In this document: positions 35,166 through 46,181 of the stretch, in pieces
How the letters are laid out: the number at the start of each line of letters is the position of its first letter
Numbering within the stretch: the first letter of the stretch is position 1
NCBI GenBank assembly: GCA_018350325.1
Contig: JAEVLN010000027.1
Location: 558,001 to 622,000, forward strand
DNA: 64,000 nucleotides
Direction: 5' to 3'
From: Globodera rostochiensis
Taxonomy: Eukaryota > Nematoda > Chromadorea > Rhabditida > Heteroderidae
Notes under the pieces: generated by a model
Databases searched by the model: none
What the model saw: only the letters and a program-made list of their open reading frames with translations
Told to the model about the DNA's origin: nothing
Made by a program: the position numbers and the translations under genes

Positions 35166-35901
35166 ATGCATTTTTTTGTGCTTGTTTTGGCCACTTTTTT
35201 GCTTCTTATGGCAGCAAGTGTAGCAGGATCTGGCCGTGGCGCAAGCAAAAAACATGGCACAACTGGCGGTAGTCGAAACGCACAACGCCAAGAGGAGGGA
35301 GCCCAACAAAACAATCAAACAAAGAGTAAAACAGGTAAATAATATTTAAATGATTACTTTTTAAAATAGAAAAAATTGAAGTAATTAGTCAGGCTGCTAT
35401 TTTTAGGGTTTACCTATTTTTCTGCAGCTTTGTTTTGGCGAGTTATGCACGAAAAACATATTTTAGTCGAAAATTTCACGAAACTATTTGGACCTAGAAT
35501 ATTTTGAATTAAAATGAATAAAATTCTGATTTTTCTTATCAAAAATTGTTTTTTTTTTGACATTTCGTCGTTTTTGGCTGACTTGACATTTCGTGGCTTT
35601 GACATTATGTAGGGTAGCGAAAATGGGTTCCGGAACCGGATTTTTTTCAACTTAATTTGGAAAGATTTCATAATGTTGAATTTCTAATGCGAATAATTGC
35701 AGAAAATGTCGGCACGTCGCAGAATAATGCCAAGACCACCAATGTAGAACTCGTTCAACCAAAAACCGTTGCAGAAAGAAACGAACTTGCGCTTTCTGCT
35801 GAAGTTGTGTCTTTTGGGTACACTTTTAGAAATTAAACAAAAAATCATTCCCTTATTTTAGTTGGGAAACCTGGACTGGAGAAACTAAAAGCACTGATTA
35901 A
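35166..35901 (+). CDS. Small predicted secreted protein, 107 aa
   Basis: Exons 35166-35334, 35703-35817 and 35862-35901 (TAA) join with consistent phases 1 and 2. Residues 1-21 are a strong signal peptide (M-H-F-F-V-L-V-L-A-T-F-L-L-L-M-A-A-S-V-A-G). The mature part is hydrophilic, rich in Gln, Asn, Thr and Lys, has no Cys, and ends with a Trp-containing tail (SFGWETWTGETKSTD). I do not recognise a family. It sits between duplicated EF-hand genes and beside two more secreted or membrane candidates. In a plant-parasitic nematode such a protein would be an effector candidate, but nothing in the sequence proves this. Confidence 0.65.
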
Positions 35902-37809
35902 GTGAATGGCGGGCGCTTTTTCAATTGCTCTAAATGTTATTGTTGTTGTGCAATTGAATTTACCTTTTGCATTTTGTTCGATAAAGCATTTTATTGTTGC
36001 AAATTAAATTATGTTTGGTCAATTTTGGTCATTTTTTGGGTTTTAGTTTTTTTGGATTTTGGTTTTTGCTCCAATTTGACCCAACCCCAAAAAACTTTGG
36101 CTATAAAAATTTTATCTTTTATGCCTAATAAGGGAGCTTTTTTATTAAATAAATTGTGTAAGGGAGCTTTTGAAACTTTAAAATATAAAAAACTTATTAT
36201 TAATGATTTTTTATCTGATTTCCCAATTTCAAAAAGAGATATTTCTTTTTTTTTTTCAGGTTTTGGTCCAAATTTTTGTAGAAAAAAAACTCAAAAATTT
36301 TTTGGTTTTGGGTCCGGACTCTAGTAATAAGCCTGATAAGTATTGTATTTAGAGCCATGTCGTATCGTATCGTATTTTTGCCTAAATCACGCGTATCGTA
36401 ATTTTTGAGCTGAAAAAGATGGGATTTGAGCGAAAAGATAATCCTGGTGGTGGTGTAATGGTGAGTTGTTAGTTAAGTTTGAGTGGGGTTCTCAGATTAC
36501 CGACTGTGTAAATCACTTTTTGCGACTTTCGCTGAACATATTTTAAATTTTTTTATATTTTAAATGACAATGCACAATTTTTCATTTCATTTTTGGTTTG
36601 TCGAATAAAAAAGTTGTAAATCAGAATTACCACAAAAAAATTTAATGATAAGGGAATTGAAGAGCATTACAAAAAAAATTTCCCCCATTAACAGTCCCGA
36701 TTTTTCTTAAAAATCCCGGACCCGGCCAACTCTACTTTAAAGTCGTCTCCGCCAAAATTTTTTATCAGAATCATGCTTAGGCTTAGATTGGCGTCACGAA
36801 TTCGAAATTCAAGATTTTGGCCCTATTACCAAAAATAGTCACTAAAAGAAATAGTGAAATTGATTCTCCAGCAAAAGATGGAAAGGAATTGATGGCATTT
36901 TTGACGTATACATTGCCTTACTTCGACAAAGATTATGCCAGAATGGCTCGCGGCATTTGGGGCCTCCTGTTTATGCCAATTTTGGGGGGGGGGGGATTGA
37001 AGCCTTAGGGCTAATGTATTGTATGGAAAAAGCGCCCCTAGGCAGTATATGGCCAAAGAAGCAGAGATATTGGTCGATAAATCTGAATTGAACTTTAAAT
37101 ATCACAGGGGCTGCTTTAAGCGAGTGTGGTGACGTGCAACTTTTGGCATTTTTTAAATTTCTATTTTCGTGGCATATTTTACGAAAACCCAAAGGAACCA
37201 TCCAACAAGCTTTTTCTAATGCCTGTCGAAACGAAAGGCCCAGAATTAATTAAATTTATTCTTGGCCACGGAGTTCCGTCATTTGTGAACATCTTTTCCA
37301 TTTGCGCTAGAAAAAGGTTGGAATTAATGTTTTGTTTTAAATAATTGTTGTGGCAAATTAAAACTACCTAATTGCTTGTTTGTGAAGAAGTTAGGATTTT
37401 TTAGATATGAGAAAACTTTCTATTCGACCTAAAACTTTCAATAAAACATTGCCTTGACGTCAATAAATTTGCCTTTTTTTTAAAACATTCGATTGACGTC
37501 ATTGGAATTGGCGAGGGCACATATTTTACGGCATTCCATGCATGGCTTTTGTCGAATTTGTACAATTTTGGCCAAAAAAAATTTTGGCCAAAATTTTCAC
37601 CTGCAATTTTATCGATAAATGTGATTCAACGAATTTCCACGTTTCCCCGAGCCTAAATAACCAATAAATTATATTTTTAAATGCCAAAACCTTCAATAAG
37701 CCCATTCATTTTCGTAAAAAGATAGAAATGGAAATGTTTCTTTCCCTTACAAATTAGGTCAAAATTATTGTACAAATTTTTAGAGAAATAATATAATACT
37801 TTTTTAGAA
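35902..37809. other. Intergenic DNA with repeat and gene fragments
   Basis: Holds a half copy of a TAGAG-family element ending gtccggactctag at about 36325. It also holds the inverted duplicate B at 36813-37158, and downstream coding-like sequence at 37165-37344 (frame with LFLMPVETKGPELIKFILGH). No complete gene could be assembled. Confidence 0.45.
36813..37158 (+). pseudogene. Unidentified coding fragment, inverted duplicate B
   Basis: It encodes DGKELMAFLTYTLPYFDKDY, then ARMARGIWGLLFMPIL, then is interrupted at a long G run and frame changes before a block matching AKEAEILVDKSELNFKYH. The sequence is about 90 percent or more identical by eye to 34501-34827 in reverse. A run of 12-13 G at about 36990 may hide an indel. 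It may be an exon of a degraded gene continuing to 37344. Confidence 0.4.
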
Positions 37810-39954
37810 ATGAGTTTCAAATTATTATTTGTTTTTTTATTTCTGATAAGTCGCGGTGCTTTGACCGCTTCAGAAAAGGACCACCAGAATGAATCGGACA
37901 CACTGCTGCGACAGGGTCAAACTTTGATGAAACGGATTCAAGGTAATAAATTAGGCGCTTTTCGTTGGCACAAAAACGTTCATTTTGAATTGAGTCTAAT
38001 GCCATGGGTATTTTTTTTTGATTTTGTGGGTATTCTTTTGAGAGTTTTTTGACCGATGGTTACAAATATGATTGTTATTAGTTTAAGAATTTGTGTCCAT
38101 CAATATAAAAAGTTCTGGGTATAAAAGGGCGCTCTGCTGGGGGTTGCCTGGTAAAAATTCAAAACAAATATATACAATTTAGAGGCTTATTTGATCAGCT
38201 GATCACTAGGGCGTGTAATTATATGCACATAAAATCTTGAAATATGCGCATAAAATACGCACCAAAAATTGCAAAATATGCACATAAAATGAAAAAATAT
38301 GCACATAAATTTTTCCAAATTCAATATAAATTCCCCAAATCCGAAAAAGTCAATTTTTTTAGGGGTGCATTTTTGAAAAGTTTGAAAGTCAATTTTTAGG
38401 GGTGCATTTTTGAAAATTTTAAAAAATCGTTTTTTGGGGTCATTTTTTGAAAAAGTCGATCTTTAGGGGTATATTTTTCGTTTTTATTGCATTTTTGTTA
38501 AGGAATTTTTGAAAAATGGCGAAATATGGATAAAAATGGCGAAAATGCCAAAATATGCACATAAAATATGCATATAAATAGCGAAATATGCACAAATATG
38601 CAAAATATGCACATGGAAAGGTTCTAGAAGCTTCAAACTAAGCTAAAAACACGTTTTTCGTGCGTTTCAGACCGTTCCAAGTTCAGGAAAAAAATATGCA
38701 TATGCATATAATTACACGCCCTACTGATCACGTTAACCTTCACATATCAAAACAACTAAAAACTTTATTTGATTTTTTAATAAAAAACCCGATTAAACGC
38801 TCAGCGAGAAAGGCTCAAAATTATTATAATCAGTGGCACATATAAGCGCATAAAAACTTCATTTATTGAATTTTATTTGCAGGTGAATTGAATGATGGAT
38901 TGATGGAAAATTCTAAGTAATTTCACCATTTTTTTTTTAAATTTTCGATTTAATGTATAAATTTAAGCAAAATTTTGGCAATGTTAGTAAAACTGCTAGA
39001 AACCGAATGCAAACTGTTCAAAGCTGACAAACAAACCGGAACAGACACTTATGGAGTCAAAGAGCAAATAATGAAATTCTGTGGTCTTAAAAAGGGCGAA
39101 AAATTGGACATTAAAGAGGCAACAAAAAAGTTGACAATGTCATTCAAAAAGGAAATTCCCAAAATGATAGAGGACATGAAAAAGGCGGAAACTACAGTAG
39201 AAAGGTCCATTGATGGGGGAGACGGTACTTTGGCCGGCCCGCCGTCGATAACCCTGCGAGCCCATGTTAACTTATTGCGCTTAATCAACCCTAAAATGGA
39301 GCCCGGACCGGCAAAAGATGCTATCGAAAATGTGTTGAACAAAACAAATACCGTGCCATTGCATAAGGGCAGAAGCACTGTGGCCATAATGCCAAGCGAT
39401 TTGATGAAACTGACAATGGAATTGTGGATGAAAGTTGTGAAAAACATTGTTGAAAAAGGTCAAGAACAAAAGCCTTTCCAGGTAATTAATTTTTGTTCAA
39501 TTTAAAAATGGTCAATGTTTCTAAATAACAAAATGGGCAAATCAAATACGTTCTGGTGAATTTGTGCTACCCTAGTTTTTGTGCACAAATTATTTTAGTA
39601 ATAAAGTTTTGTTATTTTCTGTGAGTGAGTATATGTGATAGGTATGTGCCGGTTTTCGAAAACTTTGTTTAAAATCTAAACAAATCAAAAACTGTTTTGT
39701 GAACTTAAATCAGGGAATTGAAAAATCAATCAATCATTTATTAAAAAAACAATGTACGACTTTTTAGCATTTTTCATGCTTGTGATTGATAACCGGAAAT
39801 TATGGAAATGAAAATTTATAGTCCGGTCCTAAAAAGCGTACCGGTTACTATTTTAAATAGCATTTGTTTTAGACACAGCGATCACAAACTAAGCATCGCC
39901 GTAGTCGTCGAAACCCATTTGCCCGTCAAACGGAAAGCGAAATGCGATTATTAA
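37810..39954 (+). CDS. Predicted secreted protein of unknown family
   Basis: Exons 37810-37942, 38883-38916, 38968-39481 and 39874-39954 (TAA) join with phases 1, 2 and 0. Residues 1-20 form a signal peptide (M-S-F-K-L-L-F-V-F-L-F-L-I-S-R-G-A-L-T-A). The body is Lys/Met/Glu-rich and looks helical, with few Cys. It includes GVKEQIMKFCGLKKGEKLD and a VNLLRLINPKMEPGPAKDAI segment. The last exon adds a basic tail. If intron 3 is retained, the protein ends at TAA 39502-39504 instead. TTTTTTAG sits 2 bp before the ATG (37801-37807), a good trans-splice acceptor. Intron 1 holds a TA-flanked MITE. The final exon overlaps, in another frame, the start of the next gene. Confidence 0.6.
38209..38721. mobile_element. 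TA-flanked inverted-repeat element in intron 1 of the 37.8-kb gene
   Basis: Ends GGGCGTGTAATTATATGC (38209) and GCATATAATTACACGCCC (to 38721) are perfect inverted repeats flanked by TA. The interior is filled with aatatgcacataaa-type words. It encodes nothing. Confidence 0.75.
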
Positions 39955-41033
39955 TGTTCATTATGTGTATATTTGCATTTGTATTCATTGGAGATAGGGC
40001 CATAAGAGGTGCCAATGTAACTGCGCTGCTTGCCGGCATAGCTACAATGTGGTTCATCAATCGGCTACACCACCAATACGACAATCCTGTTACGAAACAG
40101 AGCCATGCCACAACAAACATTGTGATCAATGATCTGATCGGTTGGGCTAATCAATTGCTCAACCGAACATCGCATGGCAACAACAACATCAACAACGGGC
40201 AGGGCATGTACAACCAGCAAGTGCCGACGTGGGCTGATGTCCAACATGCAACAACGACAGCTGCTGGAAGCAATTTTCCCCCACCACCAGCAGATAGTGA
40301 AAGGTCGCCTCCAACTTCGTTTGCGGCACAACCGGTTGAAAGCAGAAACAGAACAATGCCGTCGGGTAACGGCATTAACAACAACAACAACGGTCGTCAT
40401 GGCACGGCAGTGGATTTGCGGTATTCATCAAGAGATGGGCTCGACCATCCTCGTGTTGTGACAGCGAACTTCCATTATTCATCGAGAAATGTGCTCGACT
40501 CCCAAAATGCAAACGGAATGCCGGACGGCAACAACGACGACTTTATACGTAGTGGTCCAAACACTGGGCCATCGAATGGAAGTGCGACTGGTATCAACAC
40601 AAATCTGGCCGATGAACGGACGAGAACGCCCGATGGAGACAATATGACAGAAAATAACGCTGAAAATGGGGTAAACAGCTCGCCACGTTTGTGCAATTGG
40701 TGCCGAACACATACACATGATAGTAGTAGTTGCAATTCGTCTGATAGTGAGGAAGGATGCATTGAAAACGACAGTATGCCAGAAAGTTCAAACAGAAAAG
40801 GCATCAACGGAGGTAAAGCAAAAATCAAATCGTCTACTGATGATGAAGAGTCAGAGGACAACAAAAGCTCAGACGAAAAGGACAGTACGCGAAAGGGGTC
40901 AGAACATCGCCACAGTACTTCAGAGGACAACAAAAGCTCAGACGAAAAGGACGACAGTACGCCACATCGTCACACTAATGATGAGAAGAGTGATGAAGAT
41001 GATGAAGATGGTTATGTTGATGAAAGTGACTAA
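39942..41033 (+). CDS. Predicted membrane or secreted protein with Asn-rich and acidic/His-rich low-complexity tail, 363 aa
   Basis: An uninterrupted ATG frame. Residues 1-17 (M-R-L-L-M-F-I-M-C-I-F-A-F-V-F-I-G) and about 27-41 (V-T-A-L-L-A-G-I-A-T-M-W-F-I) are hydrophobic, giving one signal peptide plus a transmembrane helix or two helices. The rest is low complexity: Asn runs, an arginine-poor Ser/Gly/Asn middle, a CNWC motif near residue 245, and a C-terminus with SEDNKSSDEKD twice plus HRH motifs. I do not recognise a family. The frame is open upstream to a TAA at 39891, so it may be a separate gene, a downstream cistron, or the 3' part of the preceding gene separated by a 1-base error. 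Confidence 0.55.
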   Translation: MRLLMFIMCIFAFVFIGDRAIRGANVTALLAGIATMWFINRLHHQYDNPVTKQSHATTNIVINDLIGWANQLLNRTSHGNNNINNGQGMYNQQVPTWADVQHATTTAAGSNFPPPPADSERSPPTSFAAQPVESRNRTMPSGNGINNNNNGRHGTAVDLRYSSRDGLDHPRVVTANFHYSSRNVLDSQNANGMPDGNNDDFIRSGPNTGPSNGSATGINTNLADERTRTPDGDNMTENNAENGVNSSPRLCNWCRTHTHDSSSCNSSDSEEGCIENDSMPESSNRKGINGGKAKIKSSTDDEESEDNKSSDEKDSTRKGSEHRHSTSEDNKSSDEKDDSTPHRHTNDEKSDEDDEDGYVDESD

Positions 41034-41892
41034 AAACAAGGATGATAGACAGTACGCCAGCCGAAGAGATGGGAAAAGATACTTTAGCAGAAAATGGGAA
41101 AATTTAGCTATGGACAAAATTGGAAGTGGTCAGTAATCGGATATTTTGTCTTGCTATCGGATTTTTGCATGGGCTTATCAATTCCATTACAATGTTTTCA
41201 ACTAAAGTTGCAGCCGGGTAGAAACTGGGGGGGGGGGACACGGAACTTGGCAATCTGCCCACATTTTTGTTTATGAAAATTTGAATTTCGAAGTTTGAGG
41301 ACAAACATTTCCATTTTCGTTTACCGGTTGGTCCTTTCATTAATCATGCCCTTGGTTTGACCACCGAAGGCGGAGGTCGACGCCCACCCATCGGCTGCAA
41401 CACATTAGCATTTAACCTCAACAAAATTTGAACAATTTGTATTTTTCTATTCGATTTGCTAACTTTTTGGTTGTTTGTTGGGGTTCCTTTTTTCATTGAT
41501 TTTATGAGAAGAAAATTTTGTTGTTTACAAATTAGTTGCATTGCTCAGCGATGGTCGTGGGGGGCACATTTTTAATCAAATTATTTTCTATATTTTTAAT
41601 TGATCAATTTTAGCAAATAACATTAAAAAACCAATTTTGGGTGTCGCCTACCGAATGGCGGTGGGTCCCGGTTTTCGGTACCCCCCCCCCCCCGGTGTTT
41701 TCGGTTTTTGGCCAACACCCGGTAACCTGAAACCGGCTTTTAACAAGCGTTAAAATTTTCAAAAAAATTTCCTCGGCGGGTGGGCCCTTCCCATTCGAAT
41801 TCCTAAATAGCTACAAAAGTTATCGTATTTTTTTAAAGTTTACGTGTAAATCTCTTAACAAATTGAGTCAAAATTCAAAATTTTCACAACAC

Positions 41893-42499
41893 CAGGGCTG
41901 GGCGAAGCTCGGTGCACTACCCGAAGCACGAAGCTCGAAGTTCAAAGCCCAAAATACTCGAAGTTTCGCGAAGTTCGAAGCCAAAGTTTTTAAATTTTTC
42001 TAACCGAATTTGAAAACAAAAATCCGGACCCACCAAAAATTTCGGATTCCGAATCCGAGCTTTTTGAAGTGATCAGTGAAGAAAAAAGAGAAATTTTAGA
42101 TTAATACTAGTGATGTTCAAGCCTGTAATTTCCCGAGACTTGACCCCCGAGACTCGAGACCGTTTTAGTGAACTAAGTTAGGAAATGTGCCTAAAATTTG
42201 CAAAATAGGAATTATTAAATGAAAGAATAAAAATTAATTTTCACTAGGAGTTGAACCTCCGATAATAAGTTAAAAAGTAGGGTTTAACCACTAAGCCATA
42301 CTAACACTTTCATCAGATGATGGCCATATTAAATTACGGTTTTAATTTTATTCAATGCATTTCAAATCTTTCATGCTCAAAATTCTGTAAGTAATTCTCA
42401 CCAAAAATGCCATCTTTAGGGGTGTGTTTTACCCGAAACTTCGGGTATTTACTCGAAGCACAAAGCACAAGTTTGAAGCCGAAGTTTCGCCCAGCCCTG
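41893..42499. mobile_element. CAGGGCTGGGCGAA inverted-repeat element
   Basis: Begins CAGGGCTGGGCGAAGCTCGG and ends with TTCGCCCAGCCCTG. Internal cgaagcacgaagctcgaag words recur near both ends. CAGGG termini suggest hAT, but the flanking 8-mers do not match. A tRNA-like remnant and a cgagactcgagacc repeat are nested inside. Confidence 0.55.
42240..42306 (-). tRNA. tRNA-like remnant
   Basis: On the minus strand, A-box-like TGGCTTAGTGG and B-box-like GGTTCAACTCC are correctly spaced. The acceptor stem does not pair and the anticodon arm is poor. It is a degenerate tRNA or the head of a SINE rather than a working tRNA. Confidence 0.3.
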
Positions 42500-43841
42500 A
42501 TCGGCACCGCCAACCCTCGCCTCCGCCCCCAAAGTTAAGCAGAAAAATCGCTTATAAATAGAGCCGGGATTTAATGGACTAAAAACTTGCACAAAGTTCT
42601 GTTCTGTTTTGATTTTCTGATTATCAGAATTTCTGGTGATTTTGGGCACCAGAATTCTGATTTCTGGGTTTTTAGAGAAAATAAAATTTTTATATACAAC
42701 ATCATCATTTACAAATAGCCATTTTTGCAAAATTATTCATTCTTGGACCAATTCGCAAAAATTTGCATTTTTGAAAAATTAAAAAATCGACAAAATCGAC
42801 AAAATTTTTATTTTCTACCAAAATGTTAAAAAGCTAAAAAATTGACTGAAAATTGAACTTTTTTGGAAAAATTGCATTCGTTAAAAAAAATTTTTAAAAA
42901 ATTCTGTTCTGGTTTTCTGATTTAGCAGAATTTCTGGTCGTTTTAGGCACCAGAATTCTGTTTTCTGATTTTTAAAAGGGGGACCAGAATTCTGTTTTCT
43001 GATTTTTTTTATGCAACCAGAATTCTGATTTCTGGATTTTAAAAGTCGACCAGAGCACATCCCTGATTCCCATAGATAAAAACAATCTAAACTCGGGGGT
43101 TGTCGAGGTCGCTGATCACGAATATGACATCAGATTTATCATAAGACATCATCTAATTTATGATTTCAGCATCTAAGAATTTTTGAAAAAAAAAGAATTT
43201 TTCAAAGTCGCTAAAAAAGGTATTTCTAGAAAGTTAGTTTACAAATTCGAAAACAAAATGAATTGATAAAAAAATGTTGTTTTTGATCGACACCGAAAAA
43301 AAAAAAAAAGATAAACGGTCGACAACAGCCTCAACAACAGCAAACCCATCATAAATCCCCGTTATGCTAAAAATAATTTAATAATTAATTGAAGTCATAA
43401 TTAATGTTAAAAATCATTTAATAATTAATTGAAGTCATAATTAATGCTAAAAATCATTTAATAATTAATTGAACATATTTGAGCTGAAACTGATCCCGAA
43501 CGATGCCCCGGCGTAACTGAACCCGAACGGAACGCTTACGGAGGGGCCGTGGAATTTGTCTCGAATTCTTTTTGGGTTTTTTAAAAAAAGTTTTTAAGGG
43601 AGAATAAATAAAAAAGCTTGCGGCTGAGAATCGTTTATTGCTTTTTATAAAAATGTGTCCAAAAGCATTCAGTGAATTAATTTTTTAATTTTCAATAAAA
43701 AGAACTAAAATCTAAGAAAAGGGCTGACAATACACAGACATTATAATGTGCTAAAAATATTTTAAATCTTTATAAATTTATTCATTTTTTATAAAATCCG
43801 TTAAAATTCCCATTTAACTTAACTTAGACTTTCTGCTTAAG

Positions 43842-45036
43842 ATGCTTATAAAAATTGGGCTCTTCCTTTTTGTCTCCATCAAATTGTTGTTTTTTGGCAT
43901 CATCGATGAAGTAAAGTGTCTGAATAATTTAAATAAATAATTACCAGAGTAATTAATGCACAGGTGTCTTCCTGTGCGGTGGAGATGCACGATTTTGGGT
44001 GTTGCTTTGAAGGATATTTTCTCTACGAGTGATTTTATATATATAATTTAATTAAATTAAATTACTTTGACTTTTAGGGTAGATCAACTAAAAGCAATTT
44101 TTGATTCAATAAATAGGCAAAATGGTAACCCCGGCGGGGTGGGACTCGAACCAACACCAATCCGTGGGCACAGCTCTTCCATTGAGCCAACGTGGGGCGT
44201 CCAATTGACGATCTTTTGCCCCCGCCCGAGGCGTTTTAACTAGGGTTCGGTTAGGAGTTTTCAGTGGAAATTTCCAAATTTTTAAAAATCAGGAAAAACC
44301 TGACAAATCTTAGTTGGTGTTTAGTTGTCCTGGAGCCTACAAGCCGGACTGCAACATGTTCGGTCACAATTGTGTGGGCTGCAGGTACGTCTTCGAGCCG
44401 TACGAATGCACGCGTCACCGAGTCGCGTGCAGCTGTTACTATTGCTGCGAGCCGCAATACGCCGAAAGTTGTCCGGACGGATGTGCTGAATGCATTAAGG
44501 ACGGGGAGGGCGGTTGTCCACAGAACTCGGGCAAGTTCTTCAAGTCCCTTGGGTATAAACTGAACAACATAAATACCAAACATCAAGCATTGACTTGTTT
44601 TTTAAAAAGCAATTCTTCTTCATCAATGCTGGCATCGGTAGCAAAAGCGCGGGAACACTTTGACATGGTAATTTATAAAATGGTTTTAAGTAGAGATCGG
44701 ACCGATCGGGATTTTTGATCTAAATCTCGAGAGATTCTCGAACGAAATCTCGATCCGTCCTCAAGTCTCCAAACTCTAGCTTTATGTTTTTTATGGAATG
44801 ATCAAATTTCTTTTTAGATTGATGTTGACAAAAATGGGAGCATTTCGTTGAGTGAGGCCATTGAACATTTGGGGCCAAAACTCAACAATGGAACTGCGGT
44901 GGCAGGAAATGTTGCGGCCAAAAACGTGTCCTGGTTTGCCGAGCTCGACCGCAATGGCAACAATCAAATTGAACCCGGCGAATTTGATCGATCACTGATC
45001 GGAGTAGTCAACAACAACAACCAGACGATCGGATGA
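43842..45036 (+). CDS. Secreted cysteine-rich protein with two EF-hands, copy 2
   Basis: Exons 43842-43910, 43964-44028, 44325-44667 and 44818-45036 (TGA) give 231 aa with consistent phases. It has the same signal peptide, cysteine-rich region and EF-hand loops as the 32.9-kb copy. Differences I can see are Phe to Ser in the signal peptide, Ser to Phe after GCC, replacement of the exon 2 end (LYD in place of LWR at the splice junction), and (N)4 instead of (N)6 before QTIG. The exon 2 donor also moved (GTGATT instead of GTGCGC) yet kept phase 2. Intron 2 is larger and holds a tRNA-like sequence. Both copies look intact and may both be expressed. Confidence 0.75.
44115..44200 (-). tRNA. tRNA-like insertion (pseudo-tRNA or SINE) in intron 2 of EF-hand copy 2
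   Basis: On the minus strand TGGCTCAATGG (A box) and GGTTCGAGTCC (B box) are well spaced. The D stem GCTC/GAGC pairs and the T stem pairs 4 of 5. The acceptor stem does not pair and no clear anticodon can be assigned. It is absent from copy 1. Confidence 0.4.
44689..44782. mobile_element. TAGAG-family MITE in EF-hand gene intron 3 (copy 2)
   Basis: Same insertion, position and sequence as 33667-33760, inherited through the duplication. Confidence 0.6.
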
Positions 45037-45539
45037 AAGAAGCAAGCGAAGGCCAAACAAGTCCTTATCCAAAAAAATTCCGGCACAAAATTACGGAAAA
45101 TCCGGGATTCTTTGATTTTGTTAATTTTTCCATTAGTGTCTTTGTCCACAAATTGGAGTGTCTGTAACAAAAACAGATCAAATTAATTCTCGGCGGAGCC
45201 TATCGGCACCGTGTGGAAAATGCAACACCAAAAACACTGGAAATGCGTCACTATGAATGTGGAAGAAGTCTAAGCCAGTACAAAGATTGGCTCATTTATG
45301 ACATAAAAAAAATCCAAAGCAAAAAGCATCGACATTTTTTTATTAAAATAAAAATTTAGTTAAATTCGCTTCATTGGTTATATTTTTTTTCTGGGTACAA
45401 ACAATTGAGTTGAGTATTTAGTGTAATAACCCTATAAAACCGTTTTATCCGATTTTTTTAGATTTTTGGCTGAGTCGCGACATTTCGTGGCTTTGACTCG
45501 TGGGGCCAGTGATGGGAAAGCAATCGGCGATAGTGGATG

Positions 45540-45945
45540 GCCACTAGAGGCTAACTCTGCTGGGGCGAGGAGCATTCTCAGCCCGTAGTTGAGCAATTGC
45601 CGAGTCGAGCTGTTTCTCCAACAATTTGACGGCATTTTGAGGGTCTTCGTTTGTCTGATCAGTGCTTCCAAATCAATCCGCAGCGAATCACCACACAATT
45701 TGCACAGAAACTTTGTGCGGCCGTCGATGAATTGGCGTCGTTCAAACAATTCGATGGCCCAAATTTCTCGAACAAAAAGTCGGTTAATACAAGCGACGGT
45801 TGCGTCACAGAAGATTTCTAAAAATTTACTTTTTTGGTAACAAAAAAAAATGCAATTTCCTTTCCTCACAATGGGAAATCAAAGTTCAAGTTGTTTTTGC
45901 ACCAATTTGAAGACATATGGCTGATGGTGAGGAGATTCCGGACAT
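45540..45945 (-). CDS. Doubtful small gene or gene remnant
   Basis: Exon 1 45903-45945 (ATG at 45945) joins exon 2 beginning 45817 with GT-AG borders and phase 1. This gives M-S-G-I-S-S-P-S-A-I-C-L-Q-I then a block with CDATVACINRLFVREIW and FLCKLCGDSLRIDLEAL. From about 45660 the frame that looks coding shifts to one reading DPQNAVKLLEKQLDSAIAQ before TAG near 45545. A single-base frameshift or a missed intron would explain this. I do not recognise the family; it may be a pseudogene. Confidence 0.3.
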
Positions 45946-46181
45946 TTTTGGGTTCGAAATTCCAATTTTCGGATAGAAACAACAAAAATTCGTTTATCAA
46001 AATTAATTAATTCATGATCATACAAAAGTACAAATAAGAAGTAAATGATTGCAGATTTACAGTATGTTTTATATTAAGCCAAAATAGAGAGAGCTTTTAA
46101 AGGATATGGCAATTCAAAAATAATCTCAGGTGGAACTGAACTTACAAATTCTTTGAAAACAAATGAATGCGCAACTGTTTT

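Larger units (their letters stand above)
41034..43533. other. Repeat-rich intergenic DNA
   Basis: Contains poly-C/G runs (41228, 41680), the CAGGG-ended element at 41893-42499, and three spaced copies of an attctg-rich motif near 42600, 42905 and 42990-43030. A taattaattgaagtcataattaatg repeat is at 43375-43470. No gene was recognised. Confidence 0.5.
43534..45057 (+). repeat. Segmental duplication, copy 2
   Basis: This is the direct-orientation partner of 32709-34041. It has an extra ~70 bp near the 5' end, a replaced intron 2 carrying a tRNA-like insertion, and two fewer Asn codons at the C-terminus. Otherwise it is nearly identical. Confidence 0.9.

Noticed and set aside
35902..36324. 140-residue frame after the small secreted gene
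   Set aside because: It runs through AT-rich 3' flank and a TAGAG-family repeat remnant; the composition reflects the repeat.
44251..44586. Reverse-strand frame opposite the EF-hand gene (also at 33283-33564)
   Set aside because: Antisense of the conserved Cys-rich exon; the forward strand has signal peptide, splice phases and EF-hands.
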